A stretch of DNA of 64,000 bases from NCBI GenBank assembly GCA_947579605.1, contig OX388319.1, positions 20,287,447 through 20,351,446 on the forward strand, read 5' to 3'. The notes below the pieces were generated by a model, which searched no databases, was not told the origin of the DNA, and was given only the letters and a program-made list of their open reading frames with translations. This document shows, piece after piece, positions 39,501-46,192 of the stretch (within the stretch, counting starts at the first letter, position 1; each line of letters starts with the position of its first letter). This DNA comes from Athripsodes cinereus (Eukaryota; Arthropoda; Insecta; Trichoptera; Leptoceridae). A program made the position numbers and the translations under genes.

Positions 39501-40740
39501 ATAACATAGCTATTATCAAAAAATATATTATCATATCATAGCTATCTACCATAAAAATACGAAAAAATATAAATAAAACAAATTAATCTCAATAATACAC
39601 AACTTCAAACCAATTTTTGGAAAATATAATTAACAAATACATAGAATTATACCAATATTTTATCCGTATATAAAATAAACCCTTTGTTAGATTTTTCCAG
39701 ATAAATTGATTTATTGTTTGATGTAACGAGTTTTCTTACTTTGTTTTAATTATCACTATTAATTTTATTTCCGCGACCGGTTTCGACACGTTAGTGTCAT
39801 AGACGAACAGTTTGACAACTCGTTTGAATTCAATTAGGTATTCCATTTTGAAAAACTGTTCTTCAATGACACCTACGTGTCGAAACCGGTCGCGTGAATA
39901 AAAATTAATAGTGATAAGAAAACTCGTTTCTTTAAATCATGTTGCGAAATTATCACATTGTAAATGCCATAATTATGTTTTTTTTTTGTATGTATATATT
40001 TGGGCTTTATAGGGATTTTAACATAGCACCATCATAATTTATTACTCTACGTGAAAAACTTCTACTAAAATTTAGTTATTGGGTATACAGGAGGATCCCT
40101 GTGTCTCATGCAAATCTAAACTAGCAAGAACTAAGTAGGAATTGCTAGACTAAAGGGGTATTGAATACAGCATACAATAATAATGTGCCTCAACCAATCT
40201 AAAATGTTGTGATTATAAATAATTTTGTTAGGACACAAATGATCTATGGAATTCAATGAAGATGATATATATAATTATATTTTTTATTGTAGTCCTGCAA
40301 AAAAAAATTTATGAATTTCTGTCAATTTATTGGTGTCACAGGCATTCTGATAATGTGGATCCATTTGATAGTTGCACAAAATTTCAACCCCATAATATCA
40401 CTCATTCACATCTGAAATTTTCATAAATAGTCATCAAAATTGAATCCAAAAGAAGAAATGATTCAAAAAATTTGATTATAGAATTAAGGCATTTTATGAT
40501 GTCTACGACTAAAAAATGTTAATGAATATTTTCCTGTGTTTTCAATTTTGATGACCTCTTTCAAAAAATCATTAGTGTTTTAATTTCATTGTTAAAATAA
40601 ATTAATACTTACAGCGTATGCCATCAGTGATAACCTGTTCACAGTCGTCCAACCTAGAAGTTAAAGGACATTTCCACAGCGCTCCTGAATGATTTGTCTC
40701 AGGTTGTAAGTTCTGGCCCAATGGAGCACCAGCTAGGATC
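9284..40740 (-). CDS. Integrin alpha subunit (insect PS type), 15 exons, N-terminus missing
   Basis: Cell-surface adhesion receptor subunit that pairs with an integrin beta chain, binds matrix ligands outside the cell and links to the cytoskeleton inside. Fifteen exons total 3103 nt (one leading base plus 1033 codons and a stop); every exon boundary has AG/GT sites and matching phase. Order in the partial protein: FG-GAP beta-propeller to about residue 395, with Ca2+ loops DLNGDGKDD (~255), DLNKDGCDD (~314) and DMDENQYPD (~376); thigh and calf domains to ~960; proprotein cleavage site RKRR at 862-865; membrane segment ~979-1001; cytoplasmic KFGFFKR at 1003-1009. Family proteins begin with a signal peptide and 'FG' strand, absent here. 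Four introns are large or transposon-laden. Which PS subgroup (alpha-PS1, PS2 or PS3-like) is not decided. Confidence 0.93.
9699..10141 (-). pseudogene. Non-LTR retrotransposon 3' end (CR1-like)
   Basis: The minus strand reads ..SFTVHATRIWNNLPND, SSTIGSFKYLVKSL and a stop at 9986-9988. The 'R.WN.LP..IR...S...FK' signature is found at the C-terminus of CR1/Jockey-type ORF2 proteins. About 290 bp of 3' UTR follows, ending in 'caataaagtg' and a TTA microsatellite at 9702-9715. 5'-truncated insertion in the last integrin intron. Confidence 0.75.
10160..10327 (+). pseudogene. Non-LTR retrotransposon remnant (RNase H/zinc-knuckle end)
   Basis: The plus strand encodes YNYCEGEAETPQHLLGDC followed by NAVRFARIK. 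It matches the C..C..E.ETP.HLL..C knuckle at the end of R1/LOA/Jockey-like ORF2 proteins. It abuts the oppositely oriented fragment at 9699-10141; both sit in the last integrin intron. Confidence 0.7.
10430..10645 (-). CDS. Integrin alpha exon 14 (calf-2, membrane-proximal)
   Basis: Starts NCQQGTAKCIKIRCMI, the cysteine triplet of the light chain, and continues with RITGRLWNSTLVEDYP. Acceptor GTGTTTCAG, donor AGC|GTGAGT; phase 0. Confidence 0.94.
10811..10992. repeat. Tandem duplication, about 97-bp period
   Basis: 'aataaacatagaaattcaag' begins at 10811 and again at 10908. Each is followed by 'ttttttttaaatgtc', 'tagaaattgtt' and 'ctaaaataagtgaaa'. Two diverged copies in an integrin intron. 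Confidence 0.8.
11298..11563 (-). CDS. Integrin alpha exon 13 (calf-2 with cleavage site)
   Basis: Contains a cysteine-bearing GGGTCFVP start, an acidic proline-rich linker and the basic cleavage motif MRKRRDS. Many integrin alpha chains are cut there into heavy and light chains. Acceptor TTTTTTTAG, donor ATG|GTATGA; ends VVNM. Confidence 0.93.
12050..12176 (-). CDS. Integrin alpha exon 12 (calf-2)
   Basis: Encodes VFNLGPWRVNSVEVIIDWPH and GKWLLYLDYLPVVE, the family 'NxGPS..V.I.WP' motif. Acceptor TTTTCAAG, donor AAG|GTAATG in phase 1. The 5.2-kb upstream intron contains a minisatellite and the Ty3 element. Confidence 0.93.
12338..12712. repeat. 24-bp minisatellite with 72-bp higher-order period
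   Basis: About 15.6 copies of a 24-bp unit of the form 'cagtgtaNtgttSatactagaat'. Three variants (TATTGTTGAT, TACTGTTGAT, TAATGTTCAT) recur mostly in the same order, giving a 72-bp higher-order unit. Because 24 is divisible by three, several frames stay open through the array; those frames are not genes. It lies in the integrin intron just left of the Ty3 element. Confidence 0.9.
12746..13040 (+). repeat. 5' LTR of the Ty3 element
   Basis: A 295-bp direct repeat identical by eye to 17071-17365, running from 'cacctacctactc' to 'catccattata'. It contains two copies of 'ttttgatattatttcag'. The gag ATG lies only 30 bp beyond its end, an unusually short leader. Confidence 0.9.
13071..13859 (+). 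CDS. Gag-like protein of the Ty3 element
   Basis: A frame of 262 codons from ATG at 13071 to TAG at 13857-13859. Structural capsid/nucleocapsid protein of the retrotransposon, inferred from its place before pol. The N-terminal half is rich in K/E and contains WMKDF and WEDWEKSF, common in insect Gag capsid regions. Near the C-terminus there is a cysteine/histidine cluster CKIC..YHSEENC resembling a zinc knuckle, but with wider spacing than the usual CX2CX4HX4C. The start at 13071 has a good context (caacATGG). The frame ends directly after a slippery heptamer leading into pol. Confidence 0.85.
   Translation: MDKLNEILEKLLTKLVEDKQTIYENPNLGKIAEKFMIEKFTGRNTNACQWMKDFNLECKRFQIEDDIKKIEILKAFLEYSSQDWYSCMLIKHTVESRWEDWEKSFCVTFENKGWSPIRYALAFKYQTGRLIEYALKKEKLLLRVRKSIDTGTLVDLIAFGLPNYVADKIDREALQGTEDLYNALGKLEYLVGKNKYVKKSVSYPDTQLNKNEYKKPCKICANEKKGKRYHSEENCWFKSQNSIVTVNNSELEIELNEKNPKN
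13841..15433 (+). pseudogene. Pol, first part: protease and reverse transcriptase
   Basis: Replicase polyprotein of the Ty3 element, read by -1 frameshift from gag. Aspartic protease motif IYDSGSNVSLIN at about 13919-13955. Reverse transcriptase spans about 14550-15150, with LCIDFRELNK, CLPFGLKTAPAIFQ and the catalytic FIDD at about 15013-15024. The thumb region has GHIIQ and QFLGKINFHHKFLP. The frame leaves the conserved path at a run of seven A (15384-15390) and stops at 15431-15433; the remainder of pol continues in the next frame. The copy is therefore formally broken at one point, by a recent indel or a sequencing error. Confidence 0.9.
13850..13856 (+). promoter_or_regulatory. Programmed -1 frameshift site (A AAA AAC)
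   Basis: In the gag frame the codons read CCA AAA AAC TAG. The heptamer A AAA AAC therefore fits the X XXY YYZ rule exactly and sits directly before the gag stop. The pol frame is -1 to gag and is open from 13841. The arrangement matches known retroelement gag-pol frameshifting; a downstream pseudoknot was not modelled. Confidence 0.8.
15399..17009 (+). pseudogene. Pol, second part: RNase H and integrase
   Basis: Continuation of pol in a different frame after the homopolymer shift. RNase H: YTDASIKGVGAVL at about 15455, YLECLAIKEAV, VYSDHKPLE at about 15655 and QEADCLSR. Integrase: HHCC zinc finger (HDTYCH..C..CEIC, about 16020-16140). The catalytic triad is D in SIDTIGG (about 16220), D in LTDQYPG (about 16397) and E in GINERLNQ (about 16507). 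The C-terminal region (VGDRVYVENG, LKIGPYKIL) is SH3-like. Stop at 17007-17009. No further internal stops, so this part reads as intact. Confidence 0.9.
17049..17058 (+). promoter_or_regulatory. Polypurine tract of the Ty3 element
   Basis: GGAGGGGAGG directly followed by TG at 17059, the expected primer for plus-strand synthesis. By this criterion the 3' LTR would start at 17059 (TGTAAAG), 12 bases before the first base shared with the 5' LTR. Confidence 0.75.
17071..17365 (+). repeat. 3' LTR of the Ty3 element
   Basis: Identical by eye to 12746-13040 over 295 bp. Its right edge lies 25 bp from integrin exon 11. Confidence 0.9.
17390..17492 (-). CDS. Integrin alpha exon 11 (calf)
   Basis: Encodes SARPEQVFYGGVEKGESAM then a GSRILHIYQ end. 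The short exon sits only 25 bp to the right of the 3' LTR of the Ty3 element (17365). So that insertion lies just inside the downstream intron and has not removed the donor CAG|GTGTGT at 17389. Confidence 0.93.
17950..18115 (-). repeat. tRNA-derived SINE (family A), copy 2
   Basis: Same body and tRNA-like head as 1555-1726, with 'gtagcctggaggtagagtctc' and 'ggttcgattcc'-type boxes on the minus strand. In an integrin intron, immediately next to a family B SINE. Confidence 0.8.
18126..18305 (-). repeat. tRNA-derived SINE (family B), diverged copy
   Basis: The body phrases 'acaattcacatagattgagctagt', 'acacgacgata' and 'tacaatgcattaaacacat' match the reverse of 63391-63645. At the right end a degenerate B box (reverse of 'ccgggaattggaac') remains, so part of the head survives. 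Confidence 0.7.
18342..18592 (-). CDS. Integrin alpha exon 10 (calf-1)
   Basis: Encodes DKHIICKPFNKTIVSCSLGNP and RFNPSSLDDHDLSLDFVIWA. The C..C..LGNPF motif is conserved in integrin calf-1. Acceptor TTTTTCAG, donor GG|GTAATT in phase 2. Confidence 0.93.
18874..19291. mobile_element. hAT-type MITE with perfect 8-bp target duplication
   Basis: Ends CAGTGCTCGCAACC and (reversed) CAGTGCTCCGCAACC, flanked on both sides by CTTTAATA (18866-18873 and 19292-19299). The 8-bp duplication and the CAGTG..CAACC-type termini are those of hAT elements. No transposase coding. Interior includes repeats of 'aaaaccgaggagtttttgaa'. Located in an integrin intron. Confidence 0.88.
19467..19618 (-). CDS. Integrin alpha exon 9 (thigh/calf)
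   Basis: Encodes YILTLGQENEVHLIVTADNR, GESAYEAQLFI and GLNYVAANVT. The 'NxGExAYE' phrase is typical of the integrin leg. The acceptor tract is weak (ATTTTGTTTGTTATGTTTTAAAG-like, minus strand) but the frame leaves no other choice. Donor ACT|GTGAGT. Confidence 0.9.
20252..20447 (-). CDS. Integrin alpha exon 8 (thigh domain)
   Basis: Encodes FHVNYTLVQVYPNWSP, then a LRDCGEDDICESNIVVAA motif matching the family 'DCG.DDxCxxxL' cysteine pattern. Acceptor TTTTTTTAG; donor AAG|GTATAC with phase 1. Confidence 0.92.
20540..20687 (-). repeat. SINE family B, tail only
   Basis: Contains 'aattcacacagattgagctagtccc', 'tattatgggt..', 'acacgacgatacac' and 'catgtaacacccagaccca', the reverse of the 3' half of 63391-63645. 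The tRNA head is absent. Confidence 0.75.
20713..20914. mobile_element. Palindromic MITE (family P), copy 2
   Basis: Arms 'gagtcaaaacacattttagcg' and 'gctaaattgtgttgtgactt' are reversed counterparts. The centre is 'tgtgtattttagctacgaaaattgac'. Same family as 2686-2887; in the integrin intron between exons 8 and 7. Confidence 0.8.
21720..22115 (-). CDS. Integrin alpha exon 7 (propeller end and thigh domain)
   Basis: Begins DSVALLYSRPII, the propeller-to-thigh junction seen in integrins (ALLRSRP-like), and continues through FTCFSFQTCC, the first cysteine pair of the thigh. Acceptor TTTTCCAG, donor AAG|GTTTGT; phase 0 both ends. Confidence 0.92.
22655..23051 (-). CDS. Integrin alpha exon 6 (propeller blades 5-7)
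   Basis: Completes DLNGDGKDD and contains the Ca2+ loops DLNKDGCDD and DMDENQYPD with their following LAVGSPYD and LLVGAYEQ strands. Acceptor TTTTTACAG, donor CAG|GTACTA; leaves in phase 0. At 397 nt it is the largest exon. Confidence 0.94.
23262..23340. repeat. Short tandem repeat, 25-30 bp unit
   Basis: Three imperfect copies of 'ttattatgtggaaaatacaatgttt' within the intron between exons 6 and 5. Confidence 0.7.
23529..23739 (-). CDS. Integrin alpha exon 5 (propeller blades 3-4)
   Basis: Encodes GMSVAGGRFFGTNMSYVAGAP and VPPWNPI..GEQIASSFGYEV and ends within DLNGDGK, the first Ca2+-binding loop. Donor GG|GTAAGA, phase 2; acceptor TTTTTCCAG. Confidence 0.93.
24136..24344 (-). CDS. Integrin alpha exon 4 (propeller blade 2-3)
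   Basis: Encodes VHEEFGICQIGTS, then DGTLIIGSPGPYTWTG and NYSYLG, matching the family 'GxCQxGTS..GxPGPYxWxG' core. The chosen acceptor is TTGTAG at 24350-24345 because it restores the arginine codon with the previous exon. Donor G|GTAAGT; leaves in phase 1. Confidence 0.92.
24939..25052 (-). CDS. Integrin alpha exon 3 (propeller blade 2)
   Basis: Encodes YIRKVGESQFGQGLCYTLD and HAWEPCRGKKTD, the cysteine-bracketed loop of blade 2. Acceptor GATTTTAG, donor AG|GTAAAA; phase 2 in and out. Confidence 0.92.
25712..25829 (-). CDS. Integrin alpha exon 2 (propeller blade 1-2)
   Basis: Encodes LDSDALGPPFADEIKDGQW then LGVSV..GGKVVVCAHR, the classical 'DGQWLGV..CAHR' integrin segment. Acceptor TTCATTAG, donor AG|GTATAA; phases 1 in, 2 out. 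The intron upstream is 14.8 kb and contains the 8.4-kb LARD element. Confidence 0.93.
27075..29541 (+). repeat. 5' LTR of the LARD
   Basis: Begins TGCTACGCATTAAATAATCG and ends GGACGTGTACGTAACA. Contains an ATA microsatellite near 27160 and a short perfect hairpin near its 3' end (29463-29481). Short minus-strand open frames here recur exactly in the other LTR and show no protein family; they are not genes. Confidence 0.92.
29463..29481 (+). terminator. Perfect hairpin in LTR
   Basis: ATCGTCCC-AGT-GGGACGAT, an 8-bp stem with a 3-base loop 60 bp before the LTR end; repeated at 35383-35401. Possibly an RNA 3' structure; role unknown. Confidence 0.35.
29544..29562 (+). promoter_or_regulatory. 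Primer binding site of the LARD, tRNA-Pro-like
   Basis: TGGGCAGCTCGTCCTGGAT starts two bases after the left LTR. It resembles the tRNA-Pro-complementary primer site of many retroelements (TGG..GCTCGTCC.GGAT), with one extra base and one difference. Confidence 0.7.
29563..32983 (+). other. LARD internal region, no coding sequence recognised
   Basis: AT-rich, 3.4 kb. Open frames are all under 100 codons and look like composition noise (Y/I/F/L-rich). Notable texture: the phrase 'aaccctttgtgaa' or variants recurs around 30765, 30795, 30880 and 31005. 'gtgtgag..tctgtg' repeats around 31820-31890. Close to the 3' end is a 'ccagtggttctcaac' tandem run. Nothing resembles Gag or Pol. Confidence 0.75.
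32805..32930 (+). repeat. Tandem 'ccagtggttctcaactttt' units in LARD
   Basis: Five degenerate units of about 25-30 bp (aaccagtggtNcTcaactttttatgt) just upstream of the polypurine tract. Such subterminal repeats occur in non-autonomous LTR elements, but no role can be assigned. Confidence 0.75.
32984..32994 (+). promoter_or_regulatory. Polypurine tract of the LARD
   Basis: GAAAGGGAGAA immediately before the right LTR's TG. Correct place and composition for a plus-strand primer. Confidence 0.85.
32995..35461 (+). repeat. 3' LTR of the LARD
   Basis: Same length as the left LTR (2467 bp), with two differences seen by eye. Followed directly by the target duplication ACCT. Confidence 0.92.
35466..40612. 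other. Rest of integrin intron 1, AT-rich
   Basis: Apart from the inverted repeat at 39724-39931, I see nothing assignable: long AT-rich stretches, short homopolymers, no conserved exon-like segment. A GC-richer patch at about 38850-38905 has a good minus-strand donor but no acceptor (see rejected items). Confidence 0.5.
39724..39931. repeat. Inverted repeat with hammerhead-like arms (family H), copy 1
   Basis: Arms of about 70 bp: left from 'gtaacgagttttcttac' through 'atcactattaattttattt' to 'cgcgaccggtttcgacacg'; right arm is the reverse. Each arm, read towards the outside, carries GACAC-loop-GTGTC-GAAACCGGTC. That is like stem II plus the GAAA..GUC half of a hammerhead ribozyme, but the CUGANGA box is degenerate. 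Probably a non-autonomous mobile element. Confidence 0.65.
40613..40740 (-). CDS. Integrin alpha exon 1 of 15 seen (propeller blade 1)
   Basis: Encodes ILAGAPLGQNLQPETNHSG followed by ALWKCPLTSRLDDCEQV, the GAP half of the first FG-GAP blade and its disulfide loop. Acceptor TGTTTCAG just above 40740; donor GTAAGT at 40612-40607; leaves in phase 1. The upstream FG half must be on an exon not found in the window. Confidence 0.9.
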
Positions 40741-40791
40741 CTGAAACAGAATAAAAAAATATGTTATTCTATCTACCAATTAAAATATATT

Positions 40792-40880
40792 ATCATGTCA
40801 CCGTGCATGGGGTTGCCCATAAATAAGGTGACCAATAGACTAACTGCATGGATGATGTTCTCTCTGTGCCGACAAAAATA
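40792..40880 (+). repeat. Dispersed repeat family X, short copy
   Basis: 'catgtcaccgtgcatggggttgccc' to 'ctgcatggatgatgttctctctgtgccgac' follows the order of blocks at 687-880 with many differences. Only the first half is present. Confidence 0.4.
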
Positions 40881-41094
40881 TTAGTAAAATGACAAATATT
40901 ATCGTATTAACTTACAAAAACTTATTTTAAAACATATGCATGATGGATATTAATGTACCTACCTATAAAAGAGGAAAAGCAGTAAAAAGTGTGTAATATA
41001 ATTTTTTAATTAGTTAGAAGTGTAAAGAAATTATCTAGAGTAGTTTTTAAATATGCACTACAAGAGTATATTCCAAAACATATAAGTATTAAAT

Positions 41095-41275
41095 TGTGTT
41101 AGAATAAATAATTGTCAACTTGGTTTGTTGAAGATATCGCAATCTAGCAATTAACTCCTCCTCCTTACATTGAACTGTATGACTAATAACTGTATTATAC
41201 TTTGTATTGATTTGTAATAATATTATAACCAGTGTACAGTGAAGAATAAAATAAAACTGTAAAACATAATAATAT
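41095..41275 (+). repeat. LINE-like 3' tail
   Basis: 'ttggtttgttgaagatatcgcaatctagcaattaactc' followed by a body ending in 'gtacagtgaagaataaaat'. The layout matches 45395-45545 and 56777-56938. Confidence 0.5.
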
Positions 41276-41329
41276 TTTGTAGCCATGAATGATTTTTTTA
41301 TTAAATTTATTTATACTTTACTTAACTAT

Positions 41330-41478
41330 ACTATACTCTCTCGCCGTTTCCCGAGTGAGGTAGGCAGAGAGAACTTTTCTTCTCATACACGCACGTCGAT
41401 TTTTCTTACTTAACACACGGCCGTCCTAGAGAATTTGATCCACGTGGTTCTCAGACGTCCGCGCTTCCTCTCTCTCTT
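41330..41478 (-). pseudogene. LINE family L fragment
   Basis: Minus-strand remnants of the RT tail: the 'cacgtggttctcagacgtccgcgcttcc' block (GRPRATW region) and 'acacgcacgtcgatttttcttact' block. The fragment is small and internally deleted relative to 48228-48720. Confidence 0.6.
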
Positions 41479-41944
41479 GATTTTTTTTTTCATTTACATT
41501 TTTTTAATGTAATCGTGAAATACAAAATGCATAAAGCAAATAACTGTATCACGCAGGTAAAGTGTGCGTTTGAGTAAACATCAACGCGCAGAGCTATTTC
41601 AAATTTAAAAAAAGAGAGTATATTTGGTATGTACGATGTGTGTAGGTACATAATGATAAAAATATATACAAATTTAAATAATAACAGGAAATACGAATGA
41701 TTTTATTTTAATAAAATATACGATACCTACAAATGTATTCACTACTATCTATCACAGGAAGAAAAGATGATTCTTAATGGATTGTGTTAAGTGAGTGCAT
41801 TAATGTGATGTCTTGTCTTGTACATATGTATGGCGGTGTGACTTTACGAAGATTGATCAAAGTGATAATGTGTTTATATTACAATTATACTATAACAAGT
41901 TCTTAATGAAACTCTTTACATAAATAAATTATAATACTTTAAAT

Positions 41945-42285
41945 CAGGGATGCACAGACTTATAGGGAACAGGGGCCACTCGGGAAGATTAACAGCCATA
42001 GACGGGCCGCTATAAGAAACTTTACACATTTCTAGACATGCTGACACATCAAAATTTCTATCCACCCGTCACCGAATTTTTAAAATGGTTATATAGGACT
42101 TTGAAATATTTCAAAAACTCCTTAGTTTTCTTATAGAATATTCACTCGAATTATTACGTATCCGGTACTTTACCGATTACCGAATATCCGATTATCATTG
42201 GTATTGTCAATTTTTTATGTTATACATATAATTCCCTGGCGGGCCGCAGATATGCCGACCGAGGGCCGTGGTTTGTGCATCGCTA
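41945..42285. mobile_element. hAT-type MITE with 8-bp target duplication
   Basis: Ends CAGGGATGCACAGAC and (reversed) TAGCGATGCACAAAC, flanked by CTTTAAAT at 41937-41944 and 42286-42293. Interior phrases 'gggccgc', 'tttcaaaaactcct' and 'tatccggtac' recall the element at 18874-19291, reversed in part. No coding capacity. Confidence 0.85.
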
Positions 42286-42744
42286 CTTTAAATTATACAT
42301 ATTAGATAATACTATCGCACCATCTCGCATACAGAACAACCAGTGGATTAACTGGGTATGAAGAATATAAAATACAGTTAATCAATATACATAAATTATT
42401 AAGAAATTTGGATGATTGATTGGTAACGCACCTGAATCAAAGATGATAAATGTTTTATATCTACGTAATGTTTAACAAATAACTAGGTACCTACTTGCTT
42501 TTTATACGACATTTGAAATCGTGCATAAAACTGGGAAAATTCTACTCTATTCCTTAACTTTTAGTTGAAGTTTTTTACGTCATTGAGTAATTCGTGATAG
42601 TGGTAACAATCACCGCTGACAAAAAATATTAAAATTGTCCAAATCCCACATACATAAAATGATGTCGTTCTCGAAGAAATATATATATATACGAATAAAA
42701 ACTTGTATTGAAAGCTTACTGAAATCTATGGATATTTCAAAATA

Positions 42745-43246
42745 CGGTGGTACCTCGACATACGATTTTAATTCGTTCCGCAGCCTTGCTCGTATTTCAA
42801 ATTACTCGTATCTCAAAGCAAATTTCCCCATTGAAATTTATTGAACTGCCATTAATCCGTTCCAGCCCCCAAAACATTAGCCCAGTTATTTTTGTTACGT
42901 GTTCTTGAATAAGAAAAATGTATTTATGAATGACAAATATTGTACGAAAACATATTTTTTGTTAGTTTCGTTTAGTTTTCGTCACTGCTTTTCTCTTCAC
43001 TGGTCTTTGCCTTTTTCGCCACGCTTTTCTCACTTACACCTGTAGGACATTTGAAAAAAACATGTCCAAGGAGGTTTGTTTCTTCCTCCCTTTCAGAATG
43101 ATCCGGAAATGAGTTAGGAAAGTGTCATTAAATATGTACCTCGTATCTCAAATTTAGCTCGTATTTCAAAGCAAAAAATCGCTCGCTTGACGGCTCGTAT
43201 CTCAAAAAACTCGTATGTTGGGGCACTCGTATGTCAAGGTACCATT
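42745..43246. mobile_element. pogo/Tigger-like MITE, TA duplication
   Basis: Ends CGGTGGTACCTCGACATACGA and (reversed) CAATGGTACCTTGACATACGA, with TA on both sides. Subterminal 'ctcgtatNtcaaa' repeats occur at both ends. The NNNTGGTACCTCG-type terminus and TA target fit the pogo/Tigger branch of Tc1/mariner. Non-coding. Confidence 0.8.
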
Positions 43247-44734
43247 GTATTCAGAATATAAAATATTCAAAAACAGAATACAAGTATGCATTCCAATCTT
43301 TTCCTTAAATTTTGAATGATTTCTGAAAAAGTAAATCATTGTTTATGTCAATAAATGTACAGGTATATTGAAACAGTAAAAAAAACTCATGCTCCATAAA
43401 ATACGTTGATATACATAAATATATTTAATGCCCACTACACTCAATTTACATATGTTACAAAATATATGTACTACTCTTCAATTACTTTAAAGGTTGGTTA
43501 TTTTAGGGAAAGCATCAATGTTTAAATTGTTCATCCATCGTCAAAAATTGAATCATATTAAACTTTACAAATATGGGTAAAAGACCATATGCCCATCGAA
43601 ATATAATTGCCGCTACCTAATTTGCATGTAATAACAAAGAAATGACATGCAGTTATTAACATCAATTACTATCAAGTATGTAAGTTTACCCGAGCTTTGG
43701 AAGTTCCCTTCATTACTATCGTCACAGGTAGGTAATTTATTTTTATATCGATGTCATATTAAATACTTAAATGGTTATAAAATATATGAAATAAATGGTT
43801 AAAAAATATATCTACTCAGTTATGTTGGATTACTGCAATTATGTTTAATAACTCAGAACAGATGTGAAAAGAAATTAAAATATCTATAGAGCTTACAAAT
43901 TGTAAACTCGATACGCGAAATATTTTTGAAAACAGGATGTTCTCATTAAAAGCTCCTACTTTCGAGAATATTTCTATAGTTCCTATACGTAGACTTTTAT
44001 GTAATTTTCATTTCAAATAAATTTTGAATTATAATACGATGGTTTGACTGTCAAAAACAGCACCGTCAGAGTGTTAGGTTTGGAAGTGATTCGACGCAGA
44101 ATGAAAGATGGTCGTTTGTATCTTGTGTAAAACAAAGTAAGTAAGAACCATTTAAGGACAATTTATTAATAGATAATTGTTTTTTTTTCTTGTTATAAGG
44201 TAACGACTGCTTTTAATTGAATATTTTTTTTCCATTTTGATTCATCAACAGAGACAAAATAAAATATTATAAAGATCTTTGAGATCGTCAAGGTGTATAG
44301 TTTTAAAACTGGTTTAACATATTGTTTAAAAAAATGGCGATATAATTTATGCCCTTACGTTGTTAAATAATTTATTATTGAGTTCATAATAATTAATTTG
44401 AGTGATTTTTAACAACATAGCACGTAAAATATATTCCCCATTAATAGCCCCAATTAAATTATATAGAACAATATTACGAATAGGTATAATATTAAAAGTT
44501 ATTATGATGTTGGATATAGTTCAAGTACAACTGGTATTACTGTTGGTAGGAATAACTGTTTTGTATCACATTTTGTTAAATTGGAATTTCCTGGGTCCTT
44601 GTCATCCCGACATAATATTAATGTAAATATATACGCGAGTTAGTTAATGCCCTAAAATACTTAAATTATCTACTTATCTAGTATCAATACCATCACAGCA
44701 TCTCTTGCATGCAGAGCAACCAGCAGATTAATTG

Positions 44735-44945
44735 CTGCGACTACTACTACTACTATATCATTACGGCATAACACATAAGTGGGTAAGTGGACCAGCTGCA
44801 TATAATAAACATGCAAGCTGTCCTCTCCGTGCCAATATAAAATCAATACATTCAGGATTAGTGGCAAACCTCATCGCTGAATTTAATATGTAAAGTGTCT
44901 TAATTTTTTTCGAACACCTACCTTTTACATGACACTCGAAAACTT
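44735..44945 (+). repeat. Dispersed repeat family X, copy 2
   Basis: Preceded by an ACT microsatellite (44740-44755). Runs 'tatcattacggcataacac', 'catgcaagctgtcctctccgtgcc', 'cattcagga' to 'catgacactcgaaaacttacg', the order seen at 687-880. Confidence 0.6.
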
Positions 44946-45394
44946 ACGGAAAACAGTGGGAGACCAATTCTTTACCAGGTGCTCCTCGGTCTACTTTGAC
45001 GCGGCAAATTAATTGCACGTAATGAAAATACAGATTATCCTATTTATTTATTAAAAGCCTATACACGTCGAATAATTCATAAGAATACAAGCAATATACA
45101 AGAGATAAAAATATAAATAATGCATTACCCTATTTAACACATAATTTCACAAATTGTAACATTTCAATAAGCCCATAAGGTTATCATTTATAATAAAATA
45201 TAAAAACAGGGCAAATATTAAATTAAAACATAATCATACTATGTATGCTGCTAAAAATTAGCTGTAATGTGACTTTTGTCATAGGTATAGTGTACGAGTA
45301 TTTATGTCATAAAAATAAATAAAGAGATTCAGAATGTGTAGGCCTCATCAATGAATTGAAAATTTTAACGTTTTATACGTGATATTTTACGAAT

Positions 45395-45545
45395 AGCTTT
45401 GCTTGCTTGATTAATTTAGTTGGAAAGTATCGCAGTCTGGCGATAAACTTGCCCACTGTGCTTTAAACTGATAATTTTATGATATTTTGTAATGATCGAT
45501 GTTGTAACCAATAAATTCAATGTAAAGAATAAAAATAAATAAATT
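45395..45545 (+). repeat. LINE-like 3' tail
   Basis: 'ttagttggaaagtatcgcagtctggcgataaact' then 'gcccactgtgc' and an A-rich 'gaataaaaataaataaat' end; parallel to 56777-56938. Confidence 0.55.
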
Positions 45546-46192
45546 ATTGAAAAAATGGGCGCCCTAATTTAGTCCAATACAAAATAATCATAAAAAAATA
45601 TTTAAACATACATAAAAAGAACATTTGAAAAAAATATTAAATAAAAAACGATATAATACCTACTTAAAGAAATATTAAAAGGGGAAAGTTGTCCTGACGG
45701 AAATAAAATAGATAAAAATATTTAAACACAATATTATTTTACACAAAACGTGTTGCCTAATTAATAAGAAATATAAACAAATGTATCTGATGTTATTTTT
45801 ATTATTATGAATAAGATTGATATACGCGATAAGGGACTAGCTCTTATATTTATGTATCACCCTAGCAGACATATTGTGCTGTGGAGGAAGGGCCGACATT
45901 GAATTATAATGATGTTGAAAGGTTTACATTAGCATACAGACACATGATAGTGTCAACACTTCCATAATTCATACAATTTTACCTATTGTTCACATGCAAC
46001 ACCATCTTCCTCAGATGTGGGGAACATTTTTGAACAAAAAAAAATATCTACTAAAATCTATCTTCTTTTAGAAATCAAAGTAGTTAGTTTAAAACGTTTA
46101 TCTTATGAAGTTTAATTTATCAACCGACGGTTCTTGATGGAAGTCCATATTAATAATTTATTAATAAAACCAGATATATGGTTATTCCACTG

